Notes under the pieces: generated by a model
The model's input: only the letters and a program-made list of their open reading frames with translations
Database searches by the model: none
What the model was told of the DNA's origin: nothing
Program-made: the position numbers and the translations under genes
Assembly: GCF_051027545.1 (NCBI RefSeq)
Contig: NZ_CP194902.1
Location: 3,844,001-3,908,000 of the forward strand
Length of the DNA: 64,000 nt
Source of the DNA: Methylocaldum sp002005105
Lineage (GTDB): Bacteria > Pseudomonadota > Gammaproteobacteria > Methylococcales > Methylococcaceae
Direction of reading: 5' to 3'
In this document: positions 53,135 through 62,830 of the stretch, in pieces
Layout: each line of letters opens with the position of its first letter
How positions within the stretch are numbered: the stretch's first letter is position 1

Positions 53135-54043
53135 TCAATTGCTCAAGTGGAAAACCTGATAAGTGTACAGGTCCCGCTTTCCGCTGCTGGCCGGGGTAAA
53201 ACTGAGTTTTTTGGCCGATACCGTTACACCGGTGCTGGTTGTCCAATCTTTCGGAGCTTGCCCAAGCGAAGCATTGACCACACAGTTTGCGATTCCGAAA
53301 TCCCATGTCAGGTGTTTTTCGGTATTGATCGCCCAGGTGTGGGATGTCGTTTCTGCGGTCTCGAACGATTTGATGACCACGTCTTTGAATTTTTCCATGG
53401 GTATCCGGTCGAGAATAATGCACGTATTTACTTGCGTAGGAGCTCCTTGCAAAGGGTTATCGGGTCCCTTTCCGCTATTGCTGCGGGATGTTGCGTACGC
53501 CCCTGTCGGTGTATTCGTAAGCCCGCCGCAAGCGCAGCCGGATTCGACACATCTGTTGGTATAGGTGGTGCAGCCGCATTTTATTCCGGCACCAGTGTCT
53601 TCCTTGCATGCGCAATTCGCCCCACTCCCGGTCTTGTGTTTTGCCGGGCCATGCCCGCAGTTTGTACAGGCGTGAGAGATCAGATAGTGCCCGCAAGTGC
53701 ACCGATAGGCTTCTGCACGGTGTTCCAGCGCCTTCCGAAGTTTTTGATTGAGCTTGATCAATTCGGCCTGGAGCCAGAAGTCCATTTCTCTGCCGGGCGG
53801 GTCGCCGGCCTCCTTTGAGAGGAAGAAGGCGATCTGTGCGACCTCATTGGTTTTCTTGGAGTAAGTAAACAGGTGCTTTTTGAAAAAGTTCTTGTCGAAC
53901 TTGATCATGATATCGACGCCGCCCGATCCACCGAATACCCACTCCTGGTCCAGGGTAAGCTTTCTGGTTAGTCTCGTCTCAGTGAGACCCGTCGGCGTGT
54001 AGTTCTTGTACGCCACCAAATCACGAGCAGTCTGCTCGGCCAT
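53135..54043 (-). CDS. Cys-rich protein in T6SS cargo block
   Basis: A 302-aa protein that I do not recognise. A central region (about 112-172) has 11 cysteines in pairs (CTCGH, CTNCGHG, CACKE, CGCTTY, CACGG) with several His residues, which should bind zinc. The flanking parts look beta-rich, with no signal peptide and no membrane helix. Its place between the FYVE protein and the small exported protein makes it an effector or adaptor candidate. Confidence 0.7.
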   Translation of the reverse strand: MAEQTARDLVAYKNYTPTGLTETRLTRKLTLDQEWVFGGSGGVDIMIKFDKNFFKKHLFTYSKKTNEVAQIAFFLSKEAGDPPGREMDFWLQAELIKLNQKLRKALEHRAEAYRCTCGHYLISHACTNCGHGPAKHKTGSGANCACKEDTGAGIKCGCTTYTNRCVESGCACGGLTNTPTGAYATSRSNSGKGPDNPLQGAPTQVNTCIILDRIPMEKFKDVVIKSFETAETTSHTWAINTEKHLTWDFGIANCVVNASLGQAPKDWTTSTGVTVSAKKLSFTPASSGKRDLYTYQVFHLSN

Positions 54044-54266
54044 GCTTTCTCCTAATCCCCGTCGGGGCTCACGTGCAGCGTTTTATGCCGCGTTTTTTGA
54101 AAAAATGACCCGAACCCGTACCCAAATCCCTGATCCGGGACACTCAGTGACCTCGATCGATGGGATTCGCCTCCATCGACCGAATCAGAAAACCCGAGCC
54201 GACTCTCGACAACGCCGTGTTCGTGCGTCCTGCGCCGCGCTCCAGCCCGTCGGACGCCCCAGTCGC

Positions 54267-54707
54267 CTAGTGCTTTTCGGTGACCGTGCGATCCTTGAGA
54301 TTGACTATAAACGTGCGCCCGCGCTCGTCGCGTGCGATCAACGTCTCGGACTTCTTATCGATACGCAGTTCCTCGATATAAACCTCCTGTGCATCGGTTT
54401 CCTCGTGGGGGTCGTACTGCGTCGTATACAATTGCAAGGTCCAGAGTTCCTGACCGCTGGCTTCGTCGACCGCCGCGATAACGCCGCCGCTCTGTCCGAA
54501 GCCTCGTGAGCGGGCCGCACGCAGTTGCTCGTAGCGTATGCCTTTGTGGGTGACCGGCTTCGCCGCCGGCGCACGTCTCTTGGAAGATTCCATGCCTGAC
54601 TCCTTTATTTGGGGCAGCGTAGCTGCGTCGCCCCATGCGAATATAGGAAACACCGTCGCAGCCACGATGATGAGCTTACAAAGTCTTTGCCGGAAAAGTG
54701 TGCACAT
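54267..54707 (-). CDS. Small exported protein beside metallopeptidase
   Basis: A 146-aa protein with a signal peptide (LCKLIIVAATVFPIFAWGDA). The mature part ends in beta-rich segments (LWTLQLYTTQYDP, EELRIDKKSETLIARDERGRTFIVNLKDRTV). It begins 17 bases after the metallopeptidase gene stop. This suits a periplasmic immunity or helper protein for that enzyme, but no known immunity family was recognised. Confidence 0.65.
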   Translation of the reverse strand: MCTLFRQRLCKLIIVAATVFPIFAWGDAATLPQIKESGMESSKRRAPAAKPVTHKGIRYEQLRAARSRGFGQSGGVIAAVDEASGQELWTLQLYTTQYDPHEETDAQEVYIEELRIDKKSETLIARDERGRTFIVNLKDRTVTEKH

Positions 54708-54723
54708 GGGGCAATCGTCTGGT

Positions 54724-55734
54724 TTAGCTTAGTGCTTCCTTGATCGCACTTTTGGGAATCGCGCCGACAAGATCACCGGCGAAGTAAGCCCAGCTATCGG
54801 CGTTGTTCAAGGCATCTTCGGTTTTGAATCCGTTGCCGGGCTTGAGTCCGTCGTAGTCGTAACGGATGTCTTCGGTCTTAACCAGCTTGTGGGATAATTC
54901 GTGGACTACCGTCAGGGCGCACAGCCACAGCTTCGGAATGTTTCCGAGACGCGTACGCTTGCCGGTGCGCAGAAACAATTCGTAAATGTAGATCACCGGC
55001 ATGACGTCCAAGCTGTTGACCGAGGCGAAGGTGTTTTTCATCGACCCGTCCGCGCGCTTGTGGGGACGGTCGGAAAATATCACCTTGCCGGAATTACAGG
55101 CCGCCGTGATCTTCTTGAATCCGTCGAGCAGTTTGCCCCGGCTGGCATCGAGATCACCGGCCTTGGCACCGTCGGTGTGAAACCAGCGGCGGATCGTGTC
55201 GTTCGCATCTCCGGACTTGCCGCTCAGCTTGACCTCCACATCGGAACTCCACTTGCGGGCGAGCTGAAGCGCGTCGGACATCATCTTCCGATTACCCTCA
55301 CCGAACACCTCGCGCCAGTGGTTGAGCTCCGATTTGAGTTGGGCTTCGTTCCTGCCGGCGAAGAGATCATAGGTCCACTTGCCATAGTGCTTCGGAGAGT
55401 CGACAACCCATATGCTCTGGTTACCTTTCTTCGCCACCAGATAGAAATGCCGGAACTGCTTGATGCACGCCGCACGGTCTTGGTAGCCGGAACTGCCGGT
55501 CTGACAGGCGCTGAGGATCTCCTGGGACTGCGCGCGGCCGCTCAAGGCTTTCCCCTTCGCGGCTTCTTCCAACTGCTTGCGCAGCTTGTCGAGTACCGGT
55601 GCGGCATCGACCGACGGACCATCGGATTGAAGCAGCTTCTTCAATCCGGACTCGATGTCTTTCCAGTCCTTTTGCAGCGATGACGTCTTAAGCAACTCGA
55701 TACTCTTGTCATAGACTTCGGTGAACACGTCCAT
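54724..55734 (-). CDS. M35-like (aspzincin) metallopeptidase, putative effector
   Basis: A 336-aa protein whose C-terminus has VVHELSHKLV (HExxH at 278-282), followed by TEDIRYDYDG (third ligand probably D289) and NNADSWAYFAGDL, the order of the deuterolysin-like M35/Lys-specific metallopeptidases. The first 270 residues are helical without a recognised domain. It has no signal peptide, fitting cargo injected by T6SS. It lies between clpV and the small exported protein. Confidence 0.85.
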   Translation of the reverse strand: MDVFTEVYDKSIELLKTSSLQKDWKDIESGLKKLLQSDGPSVDAAPVLDKLRKQLEEAAKGKALSGRAQSQEILSACQTGSSGYQDRAACIKQFRHFYLVAKKGNQSIWVVDSPKHYGKWTYDLFAGRNEAQLKSELNHWREVFGEGNRKMMSDALQLARKWSSDVEVKLSGKSGDANDTIRRWFHTDGAKAGDLDASRGKLLDGFKKITAACNSGKVIFSDRPHKRADGSMKNTFASVNSLDVMPVIYIYELFLRTGKRTRLGNIPKLWLCALTVVHELSHKLVKTEDIRYDYDGLKPGNGFKTEDALNNADSWAYFAGDLVGAIPKSAIKEALS

Positions 55735-55834
55735 CCGAATTTCCCCCTCAGGTTCGTACTCTTGTTTTGATTACAGACTCGTAGCAACAGGGTCACCACG
55801 AGGATGCTGCCGAGACTTTGTCGCGGCTTTATTT

Positions 55835-58546
55835 TTATTCAAACCGGTAGCCGAATTGTCCATCCTGCACGTCGATATGCACCCGCTCTATGGCGTTCCC
55901 GTCCATCATCCGGATCAAGAACTCTTCGCTGATCCTCGGCAACACGGTATTGGTCAAAATCGCGTCGATCATGCGCCCGCCGCTCTCGAGCTCGGTGCAA
56001 CGGTTGGTGATGAGTTTGATCACCTCGTCGTCATAACTGAACGGCACCTTGTGGGTTTCCCGGATGCGCTTTTCGATGCGGCCGAGCTGCAGCCGCGCAA
56101 TGGCACCGATCATTTCGTCGCTCAACGGGTAATAAGGAATGACGACCAGGCGGCCTAACAAGGCAGGCGGGAAAACCTTGAGCAAGGGTTCGCGCAGAGC
56201 CTTGGCGATGCCGTCGGGTTCGGGCATCAGTTCCGGGTCTTTGCACAGATTCATGATCAGGTCCGTCCCCGCGTTGGTAGTCAGGAGAATCAGGGTGTTC
56301 TTGAAGTCGATCACCCGGCCTTCGCCGTCCTCCATCCAGCCCTTGTCGAATACCTGGAAGAAGATCTCGTGAACGTCGGGATGGGCTTTTTCGACTTCGT
56401 CCAGCAACACCACGCTATAGGGCCTGCGCCTTACCGCTTCGGTCAGAACGCCGCCCTCGCCGTAACCGACGTAACCCGGCGGAGCACCCTTGAGGGTCGA
56501 TACGGTGTGCGCCTCCTGATATTCGCTCATATTGATGGTGATGACGTTCTGCTCGCCGCCGTAGAGAGCCTCGGCCAAAGCCAGGGCGGTTTCGGTCTTG
56601 CCGACGCCCGAACTGCCGGCCAACATGAAGACGCCGATCGGCTTATTGGGGTTATCGAGACCGGCACGGGAGGTCTGAATACGCCTGGCGATCATTTCCA
56701 AGGCGTGGCGTTGGCCAATGATTCGCTGTTCCAGGATATCGGCCAGTTTCAGCACGGTTTCGACCTCGTTCTTAACCATGCGACCGACGGGAATGCCGGT
56801 CCAATCCTGGACTACGGAAGCGACCGCTTGGCCGTCGACGCTGGGCAGGATCAGCGGATGTTCGCCTTGTAATGCGTGCAGCCGCCTTTGCAGGTCCTTG
56901 AGTTCGGACAACAGCGCATCCCGGTCGACGGCGGGTGCGGGTTCCGCCTGTTCCGCCGCCTGCTCCAGGGCGCTGCCGGTGCCTTCGACTTTTCCGGTCT
57001 GCTCCCGAAGTTGCTGACGCAGGGCCAGAATCTTTTCGACCACTTCCTTTTCGGAGTTCCAGCGGCCTTCCAGCGCCGCCAGCCTCTCACGTTCGGCCTC
57101 CAGTTCGGCTAGCGCGCGGTTTTCGCGGGCTGTCGTGTCGATCCCTACGGAACGTTCCCGGCCGATGATGTCCAGCTCGGTTTCGAGTGCTTGTATGCGC
57201 TTTCGGCAATCGTCCACCTCGGGCGGCACCGCGTGCTGGCTTATGGCAACGCGGGCGCAGGCGGTGTCGAGAAGGCTGACGGCTTTGTCGGGGAGCTGAC
57301 GCGCCGGGATATAACGGTGCGAAAGCTTGACGGCGGATTCCAGCGCCTCGTCCAAAACTTGCACCCGATGATGCTTTTCCATCACGGAAACCACGCCGCG
57401 CATCATGCGTATGGCTTTCTCTTCGCTCGGTTCGTGCACCTGGACGACCTGGAAGCGGCGCGTCAATGCCGGATCCTTTTCGATGTATTTCTTGTATTCC
57501 GCCCAGGTCGTCGCCGCCACCGTGCGCAGGTTGCCGCGCGCCAAGGCTGGCTTCAAAAGATTGGCGGCATCGCCGGTACCGGCAGCTCCGCCCGCGCCAA
57601 CCAAGGTATGAGCCTCGTCGATGAAGAGGATGATCGGTTTGGGCGAGGCCTGGACCTCCTCGATGACTTGCCGCAATCGATTCTCGAACTCCCCTTTCAT
57701 GCTGGCCCCGGCCTGGAGGAGCCCGACATCCAAGGTGCGCAAGCTCACATCGCGCAAAGGCGGCGGCACATCGCCCGCCACGATTTTCTGGGCGAATCCT
57801 TCGACGACCGCGGTCTTGCCGACGCCCGCCTCGCCCGTCAGGATGGGATTGTTCTGACGACGGCGCATAAGGATATCGATGACCTGGCGGATCTCCTCGT
57901 CGCGTCCCACGACAGGGTCCATCTTTCCCTGCCTAGCCTGTTCCGTCAGGTCGACGGTAAATTGCTTGAGCGCCTCCTGCTTGCCCATGGCAGCAGGCGA
58001 TATAGCTCCGCTCGCTTCGCCAGGAGCCGCTCCGCCTGCCTGAAATCCGTCGGTCGCGGCCAATCCGTCTTCGGGCGAACCGCCAACAAACTCAGCCAAC
58101 CGTTCGGTCAGCGTTTCGAGGCCGATCTTTTCGAATTCTTTCGAAATGCCGACCAGTTCGCCGCGCAGCCCCCGAGTCTTCAAAATGCCGACGAGCAGGT
58201 GGCCCGAGCGGACCTGGTTTTCGCCGAACATTAGCGTTCCGTATACCCATCCTCGCTCGACCGCCTCCTCGACGTGCGACGACAGGTCGGATATGGACGT
58301 AGCTCCCCGCGGCAAGCGGTCGAGCGACTCGGTAAAATCCTTGGCGAGGCGGCCCGGATCGATGCCGAACTGCTTGATGAGGCGGTGCAAATCCGAATCC
58401 TGAAGCTGAAGCAATTGATGCAGCCAGTGCACCAATTCCACGTACGGATTGCCCCGCAATTTGCAAAACACGGTCGCGCTTTCGATAGCTTTGTAGCAAA
58501 TGCGGTTAAGCTTGCCGAAAAGCTTGACCCGGCTGATTTCTCCCAT
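55835..58546 (-). CDS. clpV: ClpV (TssH) T6SS ATPase
   Basis: A 903-aa AAA+ disassembly ATPase that recycles the contracted T6SS sheath. The N-terminal Clp repeat domain is followed by the first AAA module (GEAGVGKTAVVEGFA and LFIDEAHTLVGAGG), a coiled middle domain, and the second module (GSSGVGKTETALALA and VVLLDEVEKAHPDV). The start MGEISRVKLFGKLNR resembles the ClpV family. Confidence 0.97.
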   Translation of the reverse strand: MGEISRVKLFGKLNRICYKAIESATVFCKLRGNPYVELVHWLHQLLQLQDSDLHRLIKQFGIDPGRLAKDFTESLDRLPRGATSISDLSSHVEEAVERGWVYGTLMFGENQVRSGHLLVGILKTRGLRGELVGISKEFEKIGLETLTERLAEFVGGSPEDGLAATDGFQAGGAAPGEASGAISPAAMGKQEALKQFTVDLTEQARQGKMDPVVGRDEEIRQVIDILMRRRQNNPILTGEAGVGKTAVVEGFAQKIVAGDVPPPLRDVSLRTLDVGLLQAGASMKGEFENRLRQVIEEVQASPKPIILFIDEAHTLVGAGGAAGTGDAANLLKPALARGNLRTVAATTWAEYKKYIEKDPALTRRFQVVQVHEPSEEKAIRMMRGVVSVMEKHHRVQVLDEALESAVKLSHRYIPARQLPDKAVSLLDTACARVAISQHAVPPEVDDCRKRIQALETELDIIGRERSVGIDTTARENRALAELEAERERLAALEGRWNSEKEVVEKILALRQQLREQTGKVEGTGSALEQAAEQAEPAPAVDRDALLSELKDLQRRLHALQGEHPLILPSVDGQAVASVVQDWTGIPVGRMVKNEVETVLKLADILEQRIIGQRHALEMIARRIQTSRAGLDNPNKPIGVFMLAGSSGVGKTETALALAEALYGGEQNVITINMSEYQEAHTVSTLKGAPPGYVGYGEGGVLTEAVRRRPYSVVLLDEVEKAHPDVHEIFFQVFDKGWMEDGEGRVIDFKNTLILLTTNAGTDLIMNLCKDPELMPEPDGIAKALREPLLKVFPPALLGRLVVIPYYPLSDEMIGAIARLQLGRIEKRIRETHKVPFSYDDEVIKLITNRCTELESGGRMIDAILTNTVLPRISEEFLIRMMDGNAIERVHIDVQDGQFGYRFE

Positions 58547-58612
58547 GAAGCGATCCCCCTAGATCCGGTGTTTTTATCGTTTAGAAAATTCAACTCTGTA
58601 CAGGCAGGCGAA

Positions 58613-59644
58613 TCAAAGCGCCGAGCACCGAAAAAACGGATTCAGCATCAACTCGTCCGCGTCTTTTTCTTCTTGTCTCGTCCCCAGCCAGCTTGTCCAG
58701 CCCAGTTGCGCGCCGCCGTCCAGTCGCAAAGATGGGACTTCCTGATATCGAAGAACCAGATTCAGATCCCAAACCAGTTCGTCCCCGGCGTAATTGCGTA
58801 CGATGGCGATCAACTCGACCAAACTTTCGCCGCCCGGCAGCAGCGCCCGATATCGATCGATTCCCATCGGGCCCAGCACGATTCGGAACTTATGCTGGCA
58901 ACCCCAAACCCTGGCGCCCACGACTACGGACAACCCCAAGGACCCACTGCAGGGCGAAACTCCAAGCCGGGACTGTTCGTGCGTCGCGATCTCCATCCAT
59001 TCGCCGACGAATTCCCGCAAGCTAACGCTGATCCCGAAAAAATCGCCGATGAGTGCGCGCAGACCCTCGGGATGCTTGGTTTGTCCGGCCAAGAGACCGG
59101 TAAAGTAAAGCTTAGCCCGATCCGGCATGGCGTCCCGATTTTGAACGGACGGAACACCGATCCCGAAAAAGGAGCCCAAATAAGCCGCAAAGCGATCCGA
59201 TTCGGGGCGATCGTGGCACACCGTAGGCTGGGCATTGGCCCAAGCCCGATAAAACAGGCACAGCATCCGGTGGTGAAACACATCCGCGAAACGCGAAAAC
59301 GTATGATCGCCATGATGCCGGACCCGCTCGCGGGCGTACTCGGTCAAATGCAGGGGCATGGGTCCGTTGGGTCCGAACAGCCCAAGAAAACGCGCCGACA
59401 GACGCGGCGGAAAACCGTCCGCGCCGGATGCGAACGAAGCCAGGGTCGACGGCGCAAACTCGAGTTCCGGCTGTTGACTCAACCGAATCGGATCATCAGT
59501 GGCTTTAACCGATTTCCCCAATCTCGGCTTGTCCGCGTAATGGCACTCGATCAGCCGCAATGCCTCGAAGAAGTCGAAGCGATAGGGCTCGCGGCGAAGG
59601 AGCTCGATCAGATCGTGTGTCGCTGCCCGATACGTAGCGGCCAT
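58613..59644 (-). CDS. tssG: TssG T6SS baseplate protein
   Basis: A 343-aa ImpH/VasB-type baseplate subunit. The family start RREPYRFDFFEALRLIE is clear, followed by LEFAPSTLASF and LRFQEVPSLRLDGGAQLGWTSWLG-like wording at the C-terminal end. Its start overlaps the tssF stop by 37 bases. Confidence 0.95.
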   Translation of the reverse strand: MAATYRAATHDLIELLRREPYRFDFFEALRLIECHYADKPRLGKSVKATDDPIRLSQQPELEFAPSTLASFASGADGFPPRLSARFLGLFGPNGPMPLHLTEYARERVRHHGDHTFSRFADVFHHRMLCLFYRAWANAQPTVCHDRPESDRFAAYLGSFFGIGVPSVQNRDAMPDRAKLYFTGLLAGQTKHPEGLRALIGDFFGISVSLREFVGEWMEIATHEQSRLGVSPCSGSLGLSVVVGARVWGCQHKFRIVLGPMGIDRYRALLPGGESLVELIAIVRNYAGDELVWDLNLVLRYQEVPSLRLDGGAQLGWTSWLGTRQEEKDADELMLNPFFRCSAL

Positions 59645-61485
59645 CGCATGATCTCCCCTCGTTCCGCCGTCCTTATCGACGTTTCAGCGAACGAATTCAA
59701 CGATACATAACGGGCGAAGAATTGTTCGAGAACGGCCCCCAGAAGAAAGCAGCCGGAGCCCTCGAATGCGGATTCGTCAAACTCGACGGCAATCTCCAAA
59801 CCGCGCCCGAATACAATGGGACCGGCAGCATCCACCCGACGAACCACGTTCTTGGATCCGATCGACAGAACGCCCTCGATTTGACGGCGTACCGTCGCAT
59901 CATTCGGATCCGCATAAAGGGCGAGCAACTCGCGAAGCGCCGCCGCACCTTCGGTCTCGCTGCTATCCGTCAGCGTCAGATAGTTGAGCGACAGATGATT
60001 GATCAGACGCCACGCCATTTCGCCGTCGGCGGACGACGGCCTCGGCTTGGTCGGACCGGCCAAACACCGTATCGCTTGCACTGGAGCGCCGGTCTGCAAG
60101 GTAAAATCGGTAGCGCCCATGCCGACGGGCATCAGCAGGGGCAAATCGCGATTCGTGCAGAGCGTTTCCATGCCCAATTGTTTCAGATCGCCGCGATACG
60201 GCGCTTCGGCCGCATCGACCAGCGAGATGAAAACTTCGCTGCCGATATAGCTGGAGCGCATCCCCTGCCGGCGCTGCTTGGACGACAACACGCGCTTTTC
60301 ACGATGCAGCGTGTAATAGGCGTTCTCGTCGCGCCGCCGATAACCGCTCCTGGACCCGTAGAACGGCAAGAACTCCCGTTCATCGGACGGCGTGGCGCCG
60401 TAACCGGTCACTTCGCTGACGCCATAGACCTCGTAATCCATCGGTCGCGTTCGATCCGGCACGACATGATAGTGCGGCACGAAATGGGTCAAGTGAATAC
60501 GATCGGTGCGTTTCGGAAACAAATTGATCGCCGGCGTGCAGAACAGCGAGAAATTGCCGGCATCGACGGCGTTGACGAGATGAGGCTCGGCGCGCTTGAA
60601 CAGGGCGATGACCTCGAGCTCGGTGCCGTCACAACGACTGACGGCCTTTTGTAAGCCGTTCAACCCGACGAACAGATAGCGCTCCGGAAACGCGAAATAT
60701 TCCTGCAGCAGCCTGTAGCCCTGAAACGAGCGCGGACCAAACGGCAACAAGGCTTCATCATCGCCGAATCCCAGCCGCGATATCGGCGTCCGGTCGATGA
60801 TCTCGACCCATTCCGATGGCCGCGATGCGGGTTGGACCGCCAACGCAAGCGTGTCGGCAAGCAATTGCTCGTAAAGACGGAACGGCAGTTCGCCGGTACC
60901 GCGCAAGAAAATCGGCAACCGGTCCAGCTTGAGCTGATTGAAGTGCAGACCCGCGCTGGTCCGGAGACAAAGACGTAAACCGGCCTTCACGCCGGGTTTG
61001 GTCGGCACGCCCAAATTGGCCACTGCGCTGGGCGTGGCGAGGTATTGCGCTTCCACCAGTTGCAGGGGCCATAGCGTGACGTCATGAGCGGTCCGATATT
61101 CGCAGGCGGTTTGCTCACCTTTGCCGATTTGACTTCTGAGCGAGGTCGCGCGCGGCACCAAGAATCCCTCGGCCAGCGCGCCCTCGGAAAGATCGGGCTG
61201 GAGTTGCACCACGGCCATCGAGGGTGTTGGCGAGAGATAATGCGGATAAACGACCTCGAGAAGATGTTGGGTTAAACGCGGAAATTCGGCGTCGATTTTG
61301 AGTTGAACCCGCGCCGCGAGAAACGCAAACCCCTCGAGCAGGCGCTCGACGTACGGATCGGAACACTCGAACTCGTCCAGCCCCAGCCGGCCCGCAATCT
61401 TCGGAAACTCTTTGGCGAACTCGGCACCCACCTCCCGAATGTGCTGCAGCTCGCGGTTGTAGTACTGAAGCAATCGAGGGTCCAT
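59608..61485 (-). CDS. tssF: TssF T6SS baseplate protein
   Basis: A 625-aa ImpG/VasA-type baseplate subunit. It starts MDPRLLQYYNRELQHIREVGAEF, the usual TssF start, and continues with FPKIAGRLGLDEFECSDPYVERLLEGFAFLAARV. It begins three bases after tssE and overlaps tssG. Confidence 0.96.
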   Translation of the reverse strand: MDPRLLQYYNRELQHIREVGAEFAKEFPKIAGRLGLDEFECSDPYVERLLEGFAFLAARVQLKIDAEFPRLTQHLLEVVYPHYLSPTPSMAVVQLQPDLSEGALAEGFLVPRATSLRSQIGKGEQTACEYRTAHDVTLWPLQLVEAQYLATPSAVANLGVPTKPGVKAGLRLCLRTSAGLHFNQLKLDRLPIFLRGTGELPFRLYEQLLADTLALAVQPASRPSEWVEIIDRTPISRLGFGDDEALLPFGPRSFQGYRLLQEYFAFPERYLFVGLNGLQKAVSRCDGTELEVIALFKRAEPHLVNAVDAGNFSLFCTPAINLFPKRTDRIHLTHFVPHYHVVPDRTRPMDYEVYGVSEVTGYGATPSDEREFLPFYGSRSGYRRRDENAYYTLHREKRVLSSKQRRQGMRSSYIGSEVFISLVDAAEAPYRGDLKQLGMETLCTNRDLPLLMPVGMGATDFTLQTGAPVQAIRCLAGPTKPRPSSADGEMAWRLINHLSLNYLTLTDSSETEGAAALRELLALYADPNDATVRRQIEGVLSIGSKNVVRRVDAAGPIVFGRGLEIAVEFDESAFEGSGCFLLGAVLEQFFARYVSLNSFAETSIRTAERGEIMRWPLRIGQRHTI

Positions 61486-61488
61486 AGT

Positions 61489-61989
61489 CTATCCGTTCAA
61501 ATCGCTGACCCGCGCATAGCCGGTATCGAGATCGATTTCGGTGCGGATGTAAAGATGCAAGGGAAGCGGCTGAGCCCACAGATCACCTTCGATGGTGAAC
61601 GTCATGGCCTTGAGATTCATGCTATCCGAGGCGGCGACCTTCACCCTGACTGAATCCGCCAGGATGCGCGGTTCGAAGTCGAGAATAGCCTGTTTGACCT
61701 TTCGTTCGATCGCCGGAAGGTCGGCACCGGAGAGAGGCGTGCCGGCCAGGGCCGGGATACCGAAATTCAATACCGAACGCTCCACGAAAGGATATTTTTC
61801 CAAATCTACTAGCGACTCCATGGCGGTGGTATTCAGCAACCACGCCAAGTCGCGCAATACGCTGTGGCGCAAATTCCGTATATTCATCACCCGCTGGTCG
61901 CGGGACTCCTGTTGTTTGTCCGGTTCGTCGTCGGTAAGGCGATCCAGCAGCGACGGCTGCAGGCGTTCCTTCGGCGTGAGATCAGCCAT
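61489..61989 (-). CDS. tssE: TssE T6SS baseplate protein
   Basis: A 166-aa gp25-like baseplate subunit. Visible are SLLDRLTDDEP near the start, LRDLAWLLNTT, and the central VLNFGIPALAG with the EFxPR-like end (DFEPRILADSVRVKV). Its start overlaps the tagJ stop by eight bases. Confidence 0.95.
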   Translation of the reverse strand: MADLTPKERLQPSLLDRLTDDEPDKQQESRDQRVMNIRNLRHSVLRDLAWLLNTTAMESLVDLEKYPFVERSVLNFGIPALAGTPLSGADLPAIERKVKQAILDFEPRILADSVRVKVAASDSMNLKAMTFTIEGDLWAQPLPLHLYIRTEIDLDTGYARVSDLNG

Positions 61990-62800
61990 CGTTTTCGATC
62001 GTGTCCGTATTCATCGCAATTTCTCGAACATCGAACAGCGAGAAGTCGCCCTCGTTCGTAACCAATACCCGTTGTCCCATGCCCAGCGAGTAGCCCTCGA
62101 CCGGCTCTTGCCATTCGGTTCTCCGGGCCATGCGAATCGCTACGTCATCGGCTTTTTCCGAGTCAGGATAACGGGAAGGAATCAGACCCACGGCAGAACC
62201 GCCGTTGGCCCAGGTGAATTGTGCGGGAAGCCAGACTAAATCTCGAAGGTCACTGGGCGGATCAAGTTCGATGCGGGCAATCCGGCAAAAAGGTATCCAG
62301 TAATAGCGACCGTTGACTATGGCTTCCACAACCGGTCCCAGACGGCTATCGCTATCCGCCACCCATTCGAACGGCTTCCCGTCGATGGTACCGGACGTCC
62401 CCGGCGCCGATTCGAAACCCTGATCCCGGAACTGGATCGCCATCCGATAATCTCCCTGCGCGGCGCATTTGCATGCTTCTATCAGAAGCGCGATCCATCG
62501 CTCGGGCTTGCCGAAGATCAGCGGAGAAATCTCCCCGCGGAAAACTTTCTCGCGAAGGACTTCACATCGTATGGCTTCGCGATAGGTCTGCACCATTGCG
62601 AGATTTGCCGCATCCAGATCGCCGCACACGCTCAACTGCGTGAGAGCGCGCTCCCAGCGCCCCATTAGGGCCAACAACTGGAAGAGAAAAATCCGGTACT
62701 TCGCTTCGGCAGGATTCTGGCGGACCTGGTCCTGGAGTTGCGCTAGCGCATCTTCCAGGCGGCCTTCCCGAAGACTTTCTTCAGCAGCGATGGTTGACAT
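61982..62800 (-). CDS. tagJ: TagJ (ImpE-family) accessory protein
   Basis: A 272-aa ImpE/SciE-type protein with an N-terminal TPR-like part (LREGRLEDALAQLQDQVRQNPAEAKYRIFLFQLL) and a family C-terminus (GRYYWIPFCRIARIELDPPSDLRDLVWLPA). In other T6SS it binds the sheath protein TssB and modulates ClpV recycling. It follows hcp, with a strong hairpin between them. Confidence 0.93.
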   Translation of the reverse strand: MSTIAAEESLREGRLEDALAQLQDQVRQNPAEAKYRIFLFQLLALMGRWERALTQLSVCGDLDAANLAMVQTYREAIRCEVLREKVFRGEISPLIFGKPERWIALLIEACKCAAQGDYRMAIQFRDQGFESAPGTSGTIDGKPFEWVADSDSRLGPVVEAIVNGRYYWIPFCRIARIELDPPSDLRDLVWLPAQFTWANGGSAVGLIPSRYPDSEKADDVAIRMARRTEWQEPVEGYSLGMGQRVLVTNEGDFSLFDVREIAMNTDTIENDG

Positions 62801-62830
62801 AGGCGGATGGGAGAAATTGAGGGGATGAAT

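Noticed and set aside
58274..59710. Open frame of 478 codons opposite clpV and tssG
   Set aside because: It spans two real genes on the other strand and has no domain or start site of its own.
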